A stretch of DNA of 64,000 bases from Pedobacter cryoconitis (GCF_014207135.1 NZ_JACHCC010000003.1:1-64000), one strand, 5' to 3'. Counted from the first letter of the stretch, positions 36,476 through 46,092 are shown. The notes: a model not told the origin generated them from the letters alone. Numbers and translations are program-made.

Positions 36476-36505
36476 AAAGGGTTAATATTTAAATATTAAC
36501 CCTTT
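36476..36505. terminator. Perfect 30-bp palindrome between precursor and downstream genes
   Basis: AAAGGGTTAATATTT and its exact complement abut without a spacer, followed by AATTTAATT. As RNA it would form a hairpin of up to about 13 bp with a small loop. It probably ends or dampens the precursor transcript before the membrane-protein genes, allowing more precursor than exporter. Confidence 0.6.
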
Positions 36506-36523
36506 AATTTAATTATACATAGA

Positions 36524-36766
36524 ATGACTACAGGATTTTTTACTTTATTTCAATTGATAATACTGATCGGTTTATTTGGTGGTAAAAATTCCAAACCTAA
36601 CTTTTTAAGAATTATTTTAATTGGTGTTTTACAAATAATAATGGGTGTATTATTTCAAGATGGCATTACGAATAATTATATGTATTATATTTTCGGTGGT
36701 GGCTATATAGCGTATGGGATTTTTTTAATGTTTTATAATAAAAAGAAAGAATTGCGTGAATTATAA
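36524..36766 (+). CDS. Small membrane protein, candidate immunity protein
   Basis: 80 residues with two or three membrane helices (FFTLFQLIILIGLFGG, FLRIILIGVLQIIMGVLF, YYIFGGGYIAYGIFLMFY) and a charged tail KKKELREL. Small hydrophobic proteins directly after a bacteriocin gene are often immunity proteins. It overlaps the next gene by 11 bases, so the two are co-translated. Confidence 0.65.
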   Translation: MTTGFFTLFQLIILIGLFGGKNSKPNFLRIILIGVLQIIMGVLFQDGITNNYMYYIFGGGYIAYGIFLMFYNKKKELREL

Positions 36767-37400
36767 ATTAAAAAGCAGTCACCTCTATATTTGCCTGGCA
36801 CTTCTTAGTATAGCTATTACATTGATTTTCAATATGCTATTGGTTACCAAAAAAGTATACTTTAATACTTATAGTCAATTTGACAATACCAGAGTAGAAG
36901 AGATGTTCGATTTTCAACATAAATATATTTGGATCGGTTATCTGCTTATACCGGTTTGGTTATTAATCAAAACGTTTGTTGTAAGCCTAACCTTACAGAT
37001 TGGTACATTAATACAGGGATTTAAACTTAAATTTTCTCAAACATTACGAGTTGCTTTAATGGCAGAGTTTATTTTTATACTACCTCAGATTATCAAATTA
37101 TTCTGGTTTTTGGTTGTCCAGAAAGAATATACGCTGATAGATTTACAACAGTTTTATCCTTTGTCGGCTCTCAATTTTTTTAGTTTAAAAAATCTTTCAG
37201 TTATTTTTATTTATCCCTTTCAGACCTTTAATATTTTCGAGGTTTTATATTGGATTACCCTTGCAATAGGTATCCGGCTGGAACTGGATAAAAATGTTGA
37301 CCTGGGTATTAAAGTGGTGTTTTCCGGATACATTCCTGCATTGTTCCTTTGGATACTCGTCATTGCATTTATAACTGTTTCCATATCACCGTTAAACTAA
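36756..37400 (+). CDS. Multi-pass membrane protein of the peptide-export operon
   Basis: 214 residues with about five membrane helices (LALLSIAITLIFNMLLV, IWIGYLLIPVWLLIKTFVVSL, ALMAEFIFILPQIIKLFWFLV and two near the C-terminus). It resembles the Yip1-like membrane proteins often encoded in Bacteroidota GG-leader peptide operons. It starts with GTG inside the previous gene. Its role is unknown; immunity or assistance of export are both possible. Confidence 0.7.
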   Translation: MNYKLKSSHLYICLALLSIAITLIFNMLLVTKKVYFNTYSQFDNTRVEEMFDFQHKYIWIGYLLIPVWLLIKTFVVSLTLQIGTLIQGFKLKFSQTLRVALMAEFIFILPQIIKLFWFLVVQKEYTLIDLQQFYPLSALNFFSLKNLSVIFIYPFQTFNIFEVLYWITLAIGIRLELDKNVDLGIKVVFSGYIPALFLWILVIAFITVSISPLN

Positions 37401-37412
37401 ACAAATTTACTT

Positions 37413-37934
37413 ATGAAGACGGGGATGAAAATAATTTTGATAGCTTTTACATGCCTAATAACTGGATTTCTGGTCTATAAAATCATTGATAAAAATGCCA
37501 GGAATAAACAAATAGCGCAAAACAAAGAAATCCTACCTGGCTTTAGCTTCTATTCACAGGATTTAAAAACTTTTAATAGCAATGGGGTGGATAAAGATAA
37601 ATCGCTTTGCATATTTTATTATAACGCCGAATGCGATCATTGTCAATATGAAGCTAAACAATTAAAACACCATATTGATGCCTTTAAGAATGTACAAATA
37701 CTAATGGTTTCGACTAATAAACCTGGCGATACGCAAAAGTTTGCAAAACAATACCAGTTAGCAGATTACCCATTTATCACATGGGTTTATGATAAAGATT
37801 TTAATTTCTATAAATGGTTTGGGAACGCTGTAACCCCCTCTGTCTATATTTATAATAACAAACAGCATCTGGTTAAGCAATATAGTGGAGAAGTAAAGAT
37901 AGAAGCCATTTTAAGCCATCTTACTAATGATTAA
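37413..37934 (+). CDS. Membrane-anchored thioredoxin-like protein
   Basis: 173 residues. One N-terminal helix (ILIAFTCLITGFLVYKII) anchors it with the domain outside. The active site is NAECDHCQYEAKQL with Cys74 and Cys77; the cis-Pro region is AVTPSVYIY. It probably acts as a periplasmic thiol oxidoreductase. Because the precursor core has exactly two Cys, it may form or check that disulfide. It overlaps the exporter gene by 8 bases. Confidence 0.8.
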   Translation: MKTGMKIILIAFTCLITGFLVYKIIDKNARNKQIAQNKEILPGFSFYSQDLKTFNSNGVDKDKSLCIFYYNAECDHCQYEAKQLKHHIDAFKNVQILMVSTNKPGDTQKFAKQYQLADYPFITWVYDKDFNFYKWFGNAVTPSVYIYNNKQHLVKQYSGEVKIEAILSHLTND

Positions 37935-40059
37935 AAGAGCTAAACAAACATTTGTTTTGCAGCAGGACATCAGTGACTGCGGTATTGCCTGTCTGCTTTC
38001 AATTACACGTTATCTGGATGGCGACAATAGTTTAGAGCACTTAAGACAATTAAGTGGCACTTCAGCTACTGGGACCACTCTTTTAGGCTTACATCAATGT
38101 GCGGATCAAATCGGGCTGGTCACCGAAGCTTTTGAAGCCGAAATTGAAAACCTAAAAGAGTTGAAAGATACAGCTATACTACACCTTACTTTAGAAGATG
38201 ATTTAGAGCATTATGTCGTTTTTTACAATTTTAGTAATGATAACAATCATTTCCTGATCGGTGATCCTGCTAAAGGGGTTGAACTATGGACTGAGGATAA
38301 ATTATTGAGGTATTGGAAAAGCAACATTCTATTAACTGTAAAACCAGCAGACAATTTTGTCAAAAGTAAACAGCAAATATTGCTAAAAAGAAACTGGTTT
38401 TTATCGTTGGTTACCGATGATATTAATTTGCTATTAATAGCCAGTTTTATTGGCGTTATCGTTTCTACATTGGGATTATCAACGGCTATATACATTCAAA
38501 AACTGATTGATGAAATTATACCGAAACACGAAACAAACCGTCTTTTTACTGGTTTGATAATTTTACTGATGTTATTAATTGCCAGAGCGGGAATTAGCTA
38601 TTTGCGTCAGCACTTTTTACTTTTACAAGCGAAAGATTTCAACGAAAGGATTACGGGAAGTTTTGTTGAAAAACTATTGCAGCTTCCTAAGCTGTTTTTT
38701 GATAGCCGAAAAACAGGAGATTTGATTGCCCGTTTAAATGATACTATACGGATACAACATAGTGTGGCATATTTAAGCGGAACATTTATAATTGATTTCC
38801 TAGTTGTTATTGTTTCTTCTATCTATCTATTTTTATTTCACTATAGCATTGCCCTTGTAACCTTACTTTCTCTTCCAATAATGGGGATAATTGCCTGGAA
38901 ATACAATGATATTATAATTGAAAACAATGGTGCCGTAATGTCCGCATACGCTGCCAATGAGAGTAATTATATAGACACTATAGGTGGAATAAGTATTATA
39001 AAAGCATCAAATAAAGAGGCATTATTTACAGAAAAAATGAGAGCTCATTTTGGCGCGTTCCAAAGTAAAACATTTGTTTTAGGTAGAACTAGTAATCGTT
39101 TTAACCTGATAGTTGAAATTACTGCCAGTGTACTTATTGTCGGAATTATCGGTATGGTTTCTTATTTTACAATACGAAAACAGTTCAAAATTGGTGAAAT
39201 GATGGCCGTTTTATCCATTGTAATTGGTTTATTGCCTTCAAGTATACGTTTAATGTTAACGAATTTACAGATCCAGGAAGCAAAAGTTGCCTTTAACAGG
39301 ATGTATGAGCTCACTGCAGCAAATATTGAAGTACATACTTCTTTTACTGAACCCATTGATTGGGATTACAATTTTGAGGAATTAGAAGTAAAGGATCTTA
39401 GTTTCCGATTTGCGGGGAGAAGCCGATTAATTAAAAATGGAAACCTTCTTATCGAAAAGGGGAAAATAACCATTTTATTTGGGGAAAGTGGCTCAGGAAA
39501 AAGCACTATTATGCAGTTATTACAGCGGTTCTATGAACAAGAATCTGGGAATATAACCATTAATAAAAAATTTCCCCTTGCGGAGATACCGATAAAGGAT
39601 TGGAGGAATTTAGTTGCTGTTTTACCGCAGGAGGTCAAAATATTTAATATCACTATTGTTGAAAATATTTGCCTGTCTAAAGATAATGTTGATTTTAATG
39701 ATGTGATTGCACTTTGTCAGAACCTAGGACTACTGGAGTATTTTAATCAATTTCCAAATGGTCTTTTTACAAAAATAGGTGAAGATGGATTAAATATTTC
39801 CGGTGGACAGAAACAAATAGTCGGTTTACTTAGGGCACTGTTTAGAAAACCTCAATTGCTGTTACTTGATGAAGCAACGAGCTCTTTAGATCCCAAAACT
39901 GAATTGTTCATCCTGGATTTGTTGGTTCAGCTAAAAAGCAAGATGGGTATTCTTTTAATTTCCCATAAAGAGGCCACTGCTTCAATAGCTGACTTTCAAT
40001 ATAAAATTGTTGCTGGAGATATAGATACAGTGAAAAACTTTGCAACAACAATCAGTTAA
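37927..40059 (+). CDS. Peptidase-C39 ABC exporter for GG-leader peptides
   Basis: 710 residues. The N-terminal C39 cysteine protease domain has Gln12 and Cys18 in LQQDISDCGIACLL, His95 in EHYVVFY and Asp113 in GDPAKG, all three needed for cutting after Gly-Gly. Six membrane helices follow at about 160-430. The ATPase has Walker A GESGSGKST at 519-527, the signature SGGQK at 625-629 and Walker B with Asp648 (LLLLDEATSSLD). It would cut the leader of the 53-residue precursor and export the core. No HlyD-type adaptor gene is seen next to it, which is unusual. Confidence 0.95.
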   Translation: MIKRAKQTFVLQQDISDCGIACLLSITRYLDGDNSLEHLRQLSGTSATGTTLLGLHQCADQIGLVTEAFEAEIENLKELKDTAILHLTLEDDLEHYVVFYNFSNDNNHFLIGDPAKGVELWTEDKLLRYWKSNILLTVKPADNFVKSKQQILLKRNWFLSLVTDDINLLLIASFIGVIVSTLGLSTAIYIQKLIDEIIPKHETNRLFTGLIILLMLLIARAGISYLRQHFLLLQAKDFNERITGSFVEKLLQLPKLFFDSRKTGDLIARLNDTIRIQHSVAYLSGTFIIDFLVVIVSSIYLFLFHYSIALVTLLSLPIMGIIAWKYNDIIIENNGAVMSAYAANESNYIDTIGGISIIKASNKEALFTEKMRAHFGAFQSKTFVLGRTSNRFNLIVEITASVLIVGIIGMVSYFTIRKQFKIGEMMAVLSIVIGLLPSSIRLMLTNLQIQEAKVAFNRMYELTAANIEVHTSFTEPIDWDYNFEELEVKDLSFRFAGRSRLIKNGNLLIEKGKITILFGESGSGKSTIMQLLQRFYEQESGNITINKKFPLAEIPIKDWRNLVAVLPQEVKIFNITIVENICLSKDNVDFNDVIALCQNLGLLEYFNQFPNGLFTKIGEDGLNISGGQKQIVGLLRALFRKPQLLLLDEATSSLDPKTELFILDLLVQLKSKMGILLISHKEATASIADFQYKIVAGDIDTVKNFATTIS

Positions 40060-41557
40060 TTTATCTAAGCTCCAATCGAATATGTATACAGCTTTTTTTA
40101 AACATCAGTGGATGGGTTTCTGGAGGTCCCGGGGTAAAGGCGGTGTTATTGCCGTCCAATTAGTGATGGGCTTTGTAGTTCTCTATCTGGTTTGCTTTTC
40201 AATTCTCGTTGGATATAATATGGAAAGCATAATAAAAGAAGTGTTTCCGGGCAAGGATGTTCTTATGGTTTTTAATGGAATGATACTCTATTATTTTGCT
40301 ATTGATTTTCTTGTCAGGCTACAATTACAAGAGCTTCCCACTCTTGCAATCGTTCCTTATTTGCATCTCAATATTACGAAAAATAAGCTCATTTCTTTTC
40401 TAAACCTAAGTGCACTTTTCTCTATTTTTAATATTATCCCCGTATTGGTCTTCTTCCCTTTTGCTGTTTTAAAAATGAGTACTGATTATGGTTTGTTCTC
40501 TTTCATCATGTATTTACTCACTATTCTTTCGTTGGTGATTTTCAATAATTATGCTGCACTTTATTTTAAAAGGCTATCAATTGAGAATTTAAAAATGGCA
40601 TTGATAGGGTTTTTGTTCTTGTGTACAATTGGTGCATTAGAGTATTTTAAGGTTTTCTCTATCGCTTCATTATCAAACACTGTATTTCTGGCTATCATAC
40701 TCCATCCCCTGATCGCGCTTTTTTTTGTTTTTATGGCGACTAGCATCTTTGCAGTCAATACACGTTATTTGAGGAGCCACTTATATCTTGAAGAATTAAA
40801 ATCAGCAGCCGAGCAGAAGACAAGTACTGATTACCCCTTCCTAGATAGATTTGGAGAGGCAGGTGTGTTACTTGCCTTAGAAATCAAATTAATATTACGA
40901 AACAAGAGACCCCGCTCAACTGCTTTAAAGTGTCTTCTTTTTCTTTTCTATGGTATTCTCTTTTATAAGCAAGAAGTATTAGACGCTAACCAATTTTGGA
41001 TATTGCTATTTCCGGCAGTTTTTATGACGGGTAATTTGACGATGATTTATGGACAGTTGATGTTTGGCTGGCAAAGTGCTGAATTTGACGGACTATTAGC
41101 CAACAAAATAAATATGAAAGCTTTTTTTAAGGCCAAGTTTTTATTATTTACCATTTCTTCGACAATCCTGACTGTGATAGTCAGTCTTTATGGGCTGATG
41201 AGTTGGAAAATTTTGCTTGTTCAATTTGCTGCTTATTTTTACAATATTGGGATTAGCTCAGTCATAGTTTTATACTTTGCAACCATAAGTTATAAAGCTG
41301 TTGACTTGAGCAGAGGATCTATCATGAATATGCAAGGAGCTACTTTATCGAGGATGCTGCTGAGTTTTCCCATGCTGCTATCTCCCTATATTATCTATTT
41401 TCCATTGTCTCTTATTTTTAATCCTTTTATAGCGTTGTTGGGATTAACGATATTTGGACTAACGGGTTTACTGACACAAGGCTTCTGGATAAAACTGCTG
41501 ATCAAAGAATTTAATAAAAGAAAATACAAAATTGCAACGGGCTTTAGAGAAAAATAA
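40040..41557 (+). CDS. DUF5687-like ABC transporter membrane subunit
   Basis: The likely start is the Met at residue 15 (40082, MYTAFFKHQWMGFWRSRGKG), the usual opening of DUF5687 permeases. The protein has about ten to twelve membrane helices. The ATPase encoded two bases downstream is its partner. In such loci a second ABC system often protects the producer by removing peptide from the membrane; a role in immunity is inferred. Confidence 0.82.
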   Translation: MQQQSVNLSKLQSNMYTAFFKHQWMGFWRSRGKGGVIAVQLVMGFVVLYLVCFSILVGYNMESIIKEVFPGKDVLMVFNGMILYYFAIDFLVRLQLQELPTLAIVPYLHLNITKNKLISFLNLSALFSIFNIIPVLVFFPFAVLKMSTDYGLFSFIMYLLTILSLVIFNNYAALYFKRLSIENLKMALIGFLFLCTIGALEYFKVFSIASLSNTVFLAIILHPLIALFFVFMATSIFAVNTRYLRSHLYLEELKSAAEQKTSTDYPFLDRFGEAGVLLALEIKLILRNKRPRSTALKCLLFLFYGILFYKQEVLDANQFWILLFPAVFMTGNLTMIYGQLMFGWQSAEFDGLLANKINMKAFFKAKFLLFTISSTILTVIVSLYGLMSWKILLVQFAAYFYNIGISSVIVLYFATISYKAVDLSRGSIMNMQGATLSRMLLSFPMLLSPYIIYFPLSLIFNPFIALLGLTIFGLTGLLTQGFWIKLLIKEFNKRKYKIATGFREK

Positions 41558-41559
41558 AA

Positions 41560-42255
41560 ATGCTGGAAATTAAAAACTTAAAAAAAGAATATTCGGGACG
41601 TATTGTTGTAGATATTGAACACCTGATCATAAATGCTGGTGAAACTGTGGGTATAATTGGCAATAATGGTGCTGGTAAAACAACACTTTTCAGAATGTTA
41701 CTTGATTTAATCCGTCCAGATGGTGGGGTAATATTATCTAAGGGCGATGTAATTGTAAGTAATGACCAATGGAAAAACTATACAGCGTCTTATCTTGATG
41801 AGGGTTTTCTGATCAACTATCTAACCGCAGAAGAGTATTTTATATTCATTGGATCTCTGCAGCAGCTAGGAGCAAGAGAAGTGTTCGATTATTTAAAGTC
41901 GTACGAAGAATTTTTTAATGGAGAAATATTGAGCAAGGGTAAATATATTCGTGATTTCTCAACAGGTAATCAGAATAAAATAGGGATTGTTGCAGCTCTT
42001 ATGCAAAAGCCTGAGTTGTTGATTCTCGATGAACCATTTGCCAACCTTGACCCTACTACGCAGATCAGGCTAAAAGAACATTTAAAAACATTTAAAATGC
42101 GACATTTAACTACTTTAATTTCTAGTCATGACCTCAATCATATTACTGAAGTCTGTGAACGCATTATTCTATTTGAAAAAGGAAGGGTCATTAAAGATAT
42201 TCAGACCAATGTGGATACCCTGAAAGAGCTGGAGGCTTATTTTTCACTTCAATAA
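41560..42255 (+). CDS. ABC transporter ATP-binding protein
   Basis: 231 residues with Walker A GNNGAGKTT (residues 34-42), signature STGNQNK, Walker B LLILDEPFANLDP and switch His in LISSHDLNH. It pairs with the DUF5687-like permease. The signature STGNQ is the degenerate form usual for exporters of this type. It is the last gene of the operon that starts at the peptide locus. Confidence 0.93.
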   Translation: MLEIKNLKKEYSGRIVVDIEHLIINAGETVGIIGNNGAGKTTLFRMLLDLIRPDGGVILSKGDVIVSNDQWKNYTASYLDEGFLINYLTAEEYFIFIGSLQQLGAREVFDYLKSYEEFFNGEILSKGKYIRDFSTGNQNKIGIVAALMQKPELLILDEPFANLDPTTQIRLKEHLKTFKMRHLTTLISSHDLNHITEVCERIILFEKGRVIKDIQTNVDTLKELEAYFSLQ

Positions 42256-42327
42256 ATTTTGAATTTCTTGCTTTGAATAAGATTAAAGCCAGGAATGGCC
42301 TATTCAATGGAGTATTTATATAGCTTT

Positions 42328-43188
42328 TCAGTAATCTGTTTTTTTCTCAACATTCCATTTCCAAAACATTAAAGCAAGGATAGTGAGTACCATTACAAAT
42401 GCAGTAATTACTGAACCTTCTAAACCAAAATTTCCGCCATTTACTATATTTTGTCCATTCAGTTCCTGATGAAATAGAGATTGCATTTTTAGCCCACTAA
42501 CTGCAAATCCGAAAACTGAACTCTGAAAAAAATTCCAAGCCCAATGCAAGCCAATCGAAACCCAGATATTATAGTTGGAATAAATGAAAACCTGTGCCAA
42601 AAGTATCCCTGCCAAAAATATGTTTAACAGGCCAATTCCAGTAACGTTAGGGCTCATTACATGAAAAAGTGTAAAGATAATAGCAGAGATTAGAATAGCC
42701 GGTTTCTCAGCATTTTCAATCAGTAATAAATATCTAAATACAATGCCACGCATGAAGATTTCTTCTGATAATGATACAAATAGAAATAACAGGATACTTT
42801 GTAAACAATAGAAAAGCGTATACTGATCTGAAATTGATACGTGTACTTGTTGAAAGGCCAAAATGATGAGAAAAATAATCAGTATAAGGACAAGGCCTAA
42901 AAGAAACCCCTGTAATAATCCCATTTTAGATTTGAACATTGATTTAAACGCCGAAAAATATTTTGGACGAAGCATTAAATAATAGGCAAATGTTCCAAGA
43001 GATATTAATCCTGCCCCGGTTAATTCTACCTCTATTGGTATAATACCATTAAAGAAGGTCTTCAGATTAACTTTAAAAAAAACGAGCGGTATTATTTGTA
43101 AGACTAGTAAAATAAAAACATAAGTCATACACCAAAACCCGATTCTCATCAAGGCGAAAAATAATTTTTCTATCAGATTTTCTTTCAT
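42328..43188 (-). CDS. CPBP-family intramembrane glutamic endopeptidase
   Basis: 286 residues, about eight membrane helices. The family motifs are EEIFMRG (EExxxR), FTLFHVMSP and GLHWAWNF, which supply the Glu and His residues of the active site. CPBP/Abi proteins are common in bacteriocin loci, as immunity factors or peptide-processing proteases. The gene faces the export operon tail to tail and is divergent from the barrel gene at 43466. Confidence 0.88.
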   Translation of the reverse strand: MKENLIEKLFFALMRIGFWCMTYVFILLVLQIIPLVFFKVNLKTFFNGIIPIEVELTGAGLISLGTFAYYLMLRPKYFSAFKSMFKSKMGLLQGFLLGLVLILIIFLIILAFQQVHVSISDQYTLFYCLQSILLFLFVSLSEEIFMRGIVFRYLLLIENAEKPAILISAIIFTLFHVMSPNVTGIGLLNIFLAGILLAQVFIYSNYNIWVSIGLHWAWNFFQSSVFGFAVSGLKMQSLFHQELNGQNIVNGGNFGLEGSVITAFVMVLTILALMFWKWNVEKKTDY

Positions 43189-43465
43189 TACGAATTTCTT
43201 GTATAGGTATATTACAGTAAGTTAATAAGGTTTGATATTATAATGTTTGTAAATTTATAATATGTAATTTTAATTATGTGTTGATCTGGTTAAGTGAGTG
43301 TCTTGTATGTGTTAAATATATGTCTTTTTGATTTGTATTTGGAAGATGAATAGGATTTTAATAAATAAAATAGATCGGGAAATTGTTGATGGGGGATTAA
43401 GTAGGGCGGCAGCCTTTTTCTTTGATAAACAGCTAAACCACTGGAATAAATAGACTGACCACTAC

Positions 43466-45868
43466 ATGACGAAAAAATACATCTATATCGCGATACTGGT
43501 TTTCTTAAGCATGAATAAGATACATGCACAAGTACATGTGAGGGGGCAAGTTAAAGACGCCAATGACAAGCCAGTTGAGCTTATCGAAGTTTTACTTCAG
43601 AATAAGGATTCTTTACTCATAAAAAGTGAGCTGACAAATGCAGAGGGTAGGTTCATCATAATCGCTGAAAAGGGACAATACCTGTTATCGATAAAGCAAT
43701 TAGGCGTCATCTTATACAGTAAAAAGATTGATTTAAATCAGAATCTTGATTTATCTGTCATTCAGGTGAAAGAAGGGCAGCATCAACTTAAAGAGGTTGC
43801 TGTCACTTTTAAAAAGAAGATCATTGAACGAAAAATTGATAGGATCATCTTCAACGTTGAAAATAGTATTTCCGCAGCTGGTGGTGATGCAATAGATGCG
43901 CTAAAAATCACTCCCTCCATTAAAGTCCAGAATGAAGCAATTACGATGATTGGCAAAAATAAAATGTCAATTATGATAGATGATCGTTTGATTGAGCTTT
44001 CAGGTGATGATCTGATTAACTTTTTGAAAACAATAAGGACAGATGATATTAAAAGTATTGAGGTTATTACTAATCCTCCGGCTAAATATGATGCAGAAGG
44101 AAATAGTGGGCTAGTGAATATTAAATTGAAAAAGGCCAAGCCGGATAGCTGGAATGCATCACTTAATAGCAGCTATAAACAATCGACTTATGCAACTTTA
44201 AGTAACGGAGGTAGTTTCAGTTATCAAAAGAAGAAGCTTTCCTTCTTTACCAATTTAAATTATGTCAATGGCTCAAAGAAAGGTTTGGAACAAGAGGAAA
44301 TAGCTTACTCCTCCCAAACCTGGAATAATGAATTTAAAAGAAAAGCTTATACAAATATTTTTAGTGGCCGGGTCGGTATCGATTATAAGTTGTCAGAAAA
44401 CTGGACAATTGGCGCTCAATATTTAGGCAGCCTTAACAAGCCAAGGACAGTTCAGGATGATCACAGCATAATTACCCATAATGGCACTCAAACTATAGAT
44501 TCTCTGATTAACTCAAAATCGAACGATTTGAAGAAAACAAATTCTAGCTCTGTCAATTTCCATTCTATGGTCAAATTAGATAGTACCGGTAAAAATATCT
44601 CGTTTGACCTGGATTATTTTAATTTGGATAATCATATTAACAGGGATTTTCAAACACAGAACAGCTATGCTGATTTTGCTCCAACGCCGGGCGGATATCA
44701 ATCAGCAACAAACTCAGGATTTCAGGATATAAATATTTATTCCGCTAAAATTGATATCACTGATCCCCTAAAGTGGATTAAATTGAGTTATGGGGGTAAA
44801 GTGTATTTCTCTAAAACAAATTATGATAACAAATATTTTGACACATCTACAGGGGTGCCATTATTTCAGACCAATCAAAGCAACACATTTCAATATACAG
44901 AAAACACACAGGCATTATATATCTCCGGAAATAAGAAGATTACAGACAAATGGGAAATAAAACTGGGTTTAAGAGTTGAAAATACACAAACGAAAGGGAA
45001 TTCAATAACCTTAAACCAGATCAATACCAATAATTATATTCAGTTTTTCCCTACCACCTATATCCAGTATACCTCAAATGAAAATAATGCCTTTTCGTTA
45101 AATTTTGGGAGGCGATTAGCTAGACCCAGGTACAATGAACTGAACCCCTTTAAAGTTTATTATAATCCTTATAGTTATACTCAGGGCAATCCATTCCTAT
45201 CGCCATCCTATACTAATAACATAGAATTTCAACACGTATATAAAGACATCCTATTTACGTCTTTATCATTTTCTAAGACCACAAATGGAATCGGAAATCC
45301 CCCGTTCTTTAATGAAGAAACTAAAGTACAGTACCTATTAGACCTGAACTACTACACTTCTAATAGCTATGATATAAGTGAAACCTACGTGTTTAACCAT
45401 TTTAAATGGTGGGAAAGTGAAAACCAGGCAAATTTATTCTATAAAACTACCCACATCACAAAAGATATAAATCTGAAAGGAAATAGGGGATTAAGTGCTT
45501 ATTTTTCGACCAATAACAGTTTCACGCTTAATAAAAATAAGACGGTGAAAGGTGAAGTTAATTTTTGGTATCAAGCCCCTGGATACGAAGATATTTATAA
45601 AACTGAATCTACTTCCAGCCTGGATTTAGGAGTAAAATTCTCGCTTTTGGATAATAGCCTACAATTAGCCTTTATTGCTCAGGATATATTCAAAACGAAT
45701 ATAACCAAATCCAAAACCACCTCAAGTAGTATTGGCTATCGCTTTTCTGACTATAATGACAGCAGGTACTTTAGAATCTCCATGTCTTATAAGTTTGGTA
45801 GCCGCAAGCTAAACCTTAAACAAAGAGGCTTTGGTAATGAAGAGGAAAAAAGAAGAGCAGACCAGTAA
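43466..45868 (+). CDS. Outer-membrane beta-barrel protein, TonB-dependent-receptor-like
   Basis: 800 residues. Signal peptide 1-21 (MNKIHAQ), a carboxypeptidase-regulatory-like domain (VRGQVKDANDKPVELIEVLL), a plug-like part (IDALKITPSIKVQNEAITM, IEVITNPPAKYDAEGNSGLVNIKLKK) and a barrel to the C-terminus, matching the OMP_b-brl_3 group. The extreme C-terminus is charged (FGNEEEKRRADQ) after a strand FRISMSYKFG, so it has a tail beyond the barrel. Its place beside the peptide locus suggests it may carry the peptide across the outer membrane or act in sensing or immunity. Confidence 0.88.
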   Translation: MTKKYIYIAILVFLSMNKIHAQVHVRGQVKDANDKPVELIEVLLQNKDSLLIKSELTNAEGRFIIIAEKGQYLLSIKQLGVILYSKKIDLNQNLDLSVIQVKEGQHQLKEVAVTFKKKIIERKIDRIIFNVENSISAAGGDAIDALKITPSIKVQNEAITMIGKNKMSIMIDDRLIELSGDDLINFLKTIRTDDIKSIEVITNPPAKYDAEGNSGLVNIKLKKAKPDSWNASLNSSYKQSTYATLSNGGSFSYQKKKLSFFTNLNYVNGSKKGLEQEEIAYSSQTWNNEFKRKAYTNIFSGRVGIDYKLSENWTIGAQYLGSLNKPRTVQDDHSIITHNGTQTIDSLINSKSNDLKKTNSSSVNFHSMVKLDSTGKNISFDLDYFNLDNHINRDFQTQNSYADFAPTPGGYQSATNSGFQDINIYSAKIDITDPLKWIKLSYGGKVYFSKTNYDNKYFDTSTGVPLFQTNQSNTFQYTENTQALYISGNKKITDKWEIKLGLRVENTQTKGNSITLNQINTNNYIQFFPTTYIQYTSNENNAFSLNFGRRLARPRYNELNPFKVYYNPYSYTQGNPFLSPSYTNNIEFQHVYKDILFTSLSFSKTTNGIGNPPFFNEETKVQYLLDLNYYTSNSYDISETYVFNHFKWWESENQANLFYKTTHITKDINLKGNRGLSAYFSTNNSFTLNKNKTVKGEVNFWYQAPGYEDIYKTESTSSLDLGVKFSLLDNSLQLAFIAQDIFKTNITKSKTTSSSIGYRFSDYNDSRYFRISMSYKFGSRKLNLKQRGFGNEEEKRRADQ

Positions 45869-45892
45869 AATAAAGTTATTGTCTGTGTTGTA

Positions 45893-45953
45893 TTCGTTGT
45901 TGGAATAGGGTTGGTATAGCTCTGGGTTATACCAACCCTATTCCAACAACGAA
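45893..45953 (+). terminator. Perfect 26-bp hairpin
   Basis: Arms at 45893-45918 and 45928-45953 are exact complements (TTCGTTGTTGGAATAGGG ...), loop GCTCTGGGT. There is no T run on either side. It lies 24 bases after the barrel gene and probably ends transcription or protects mRNA ends. Confidence 0.7.
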
Positions 45954-46092
45954 CTCACCAATCATACAAAACCCTGTTCTATACTTGAATTTGTCTGTCC
46001 TTGTGTTGTTTTGCAATATCTAATTAATTTAAAAATTATTTGACTATATTGTTTTTGTAAAAAATTAGATTATATAGATAAATTAGGCAGTC

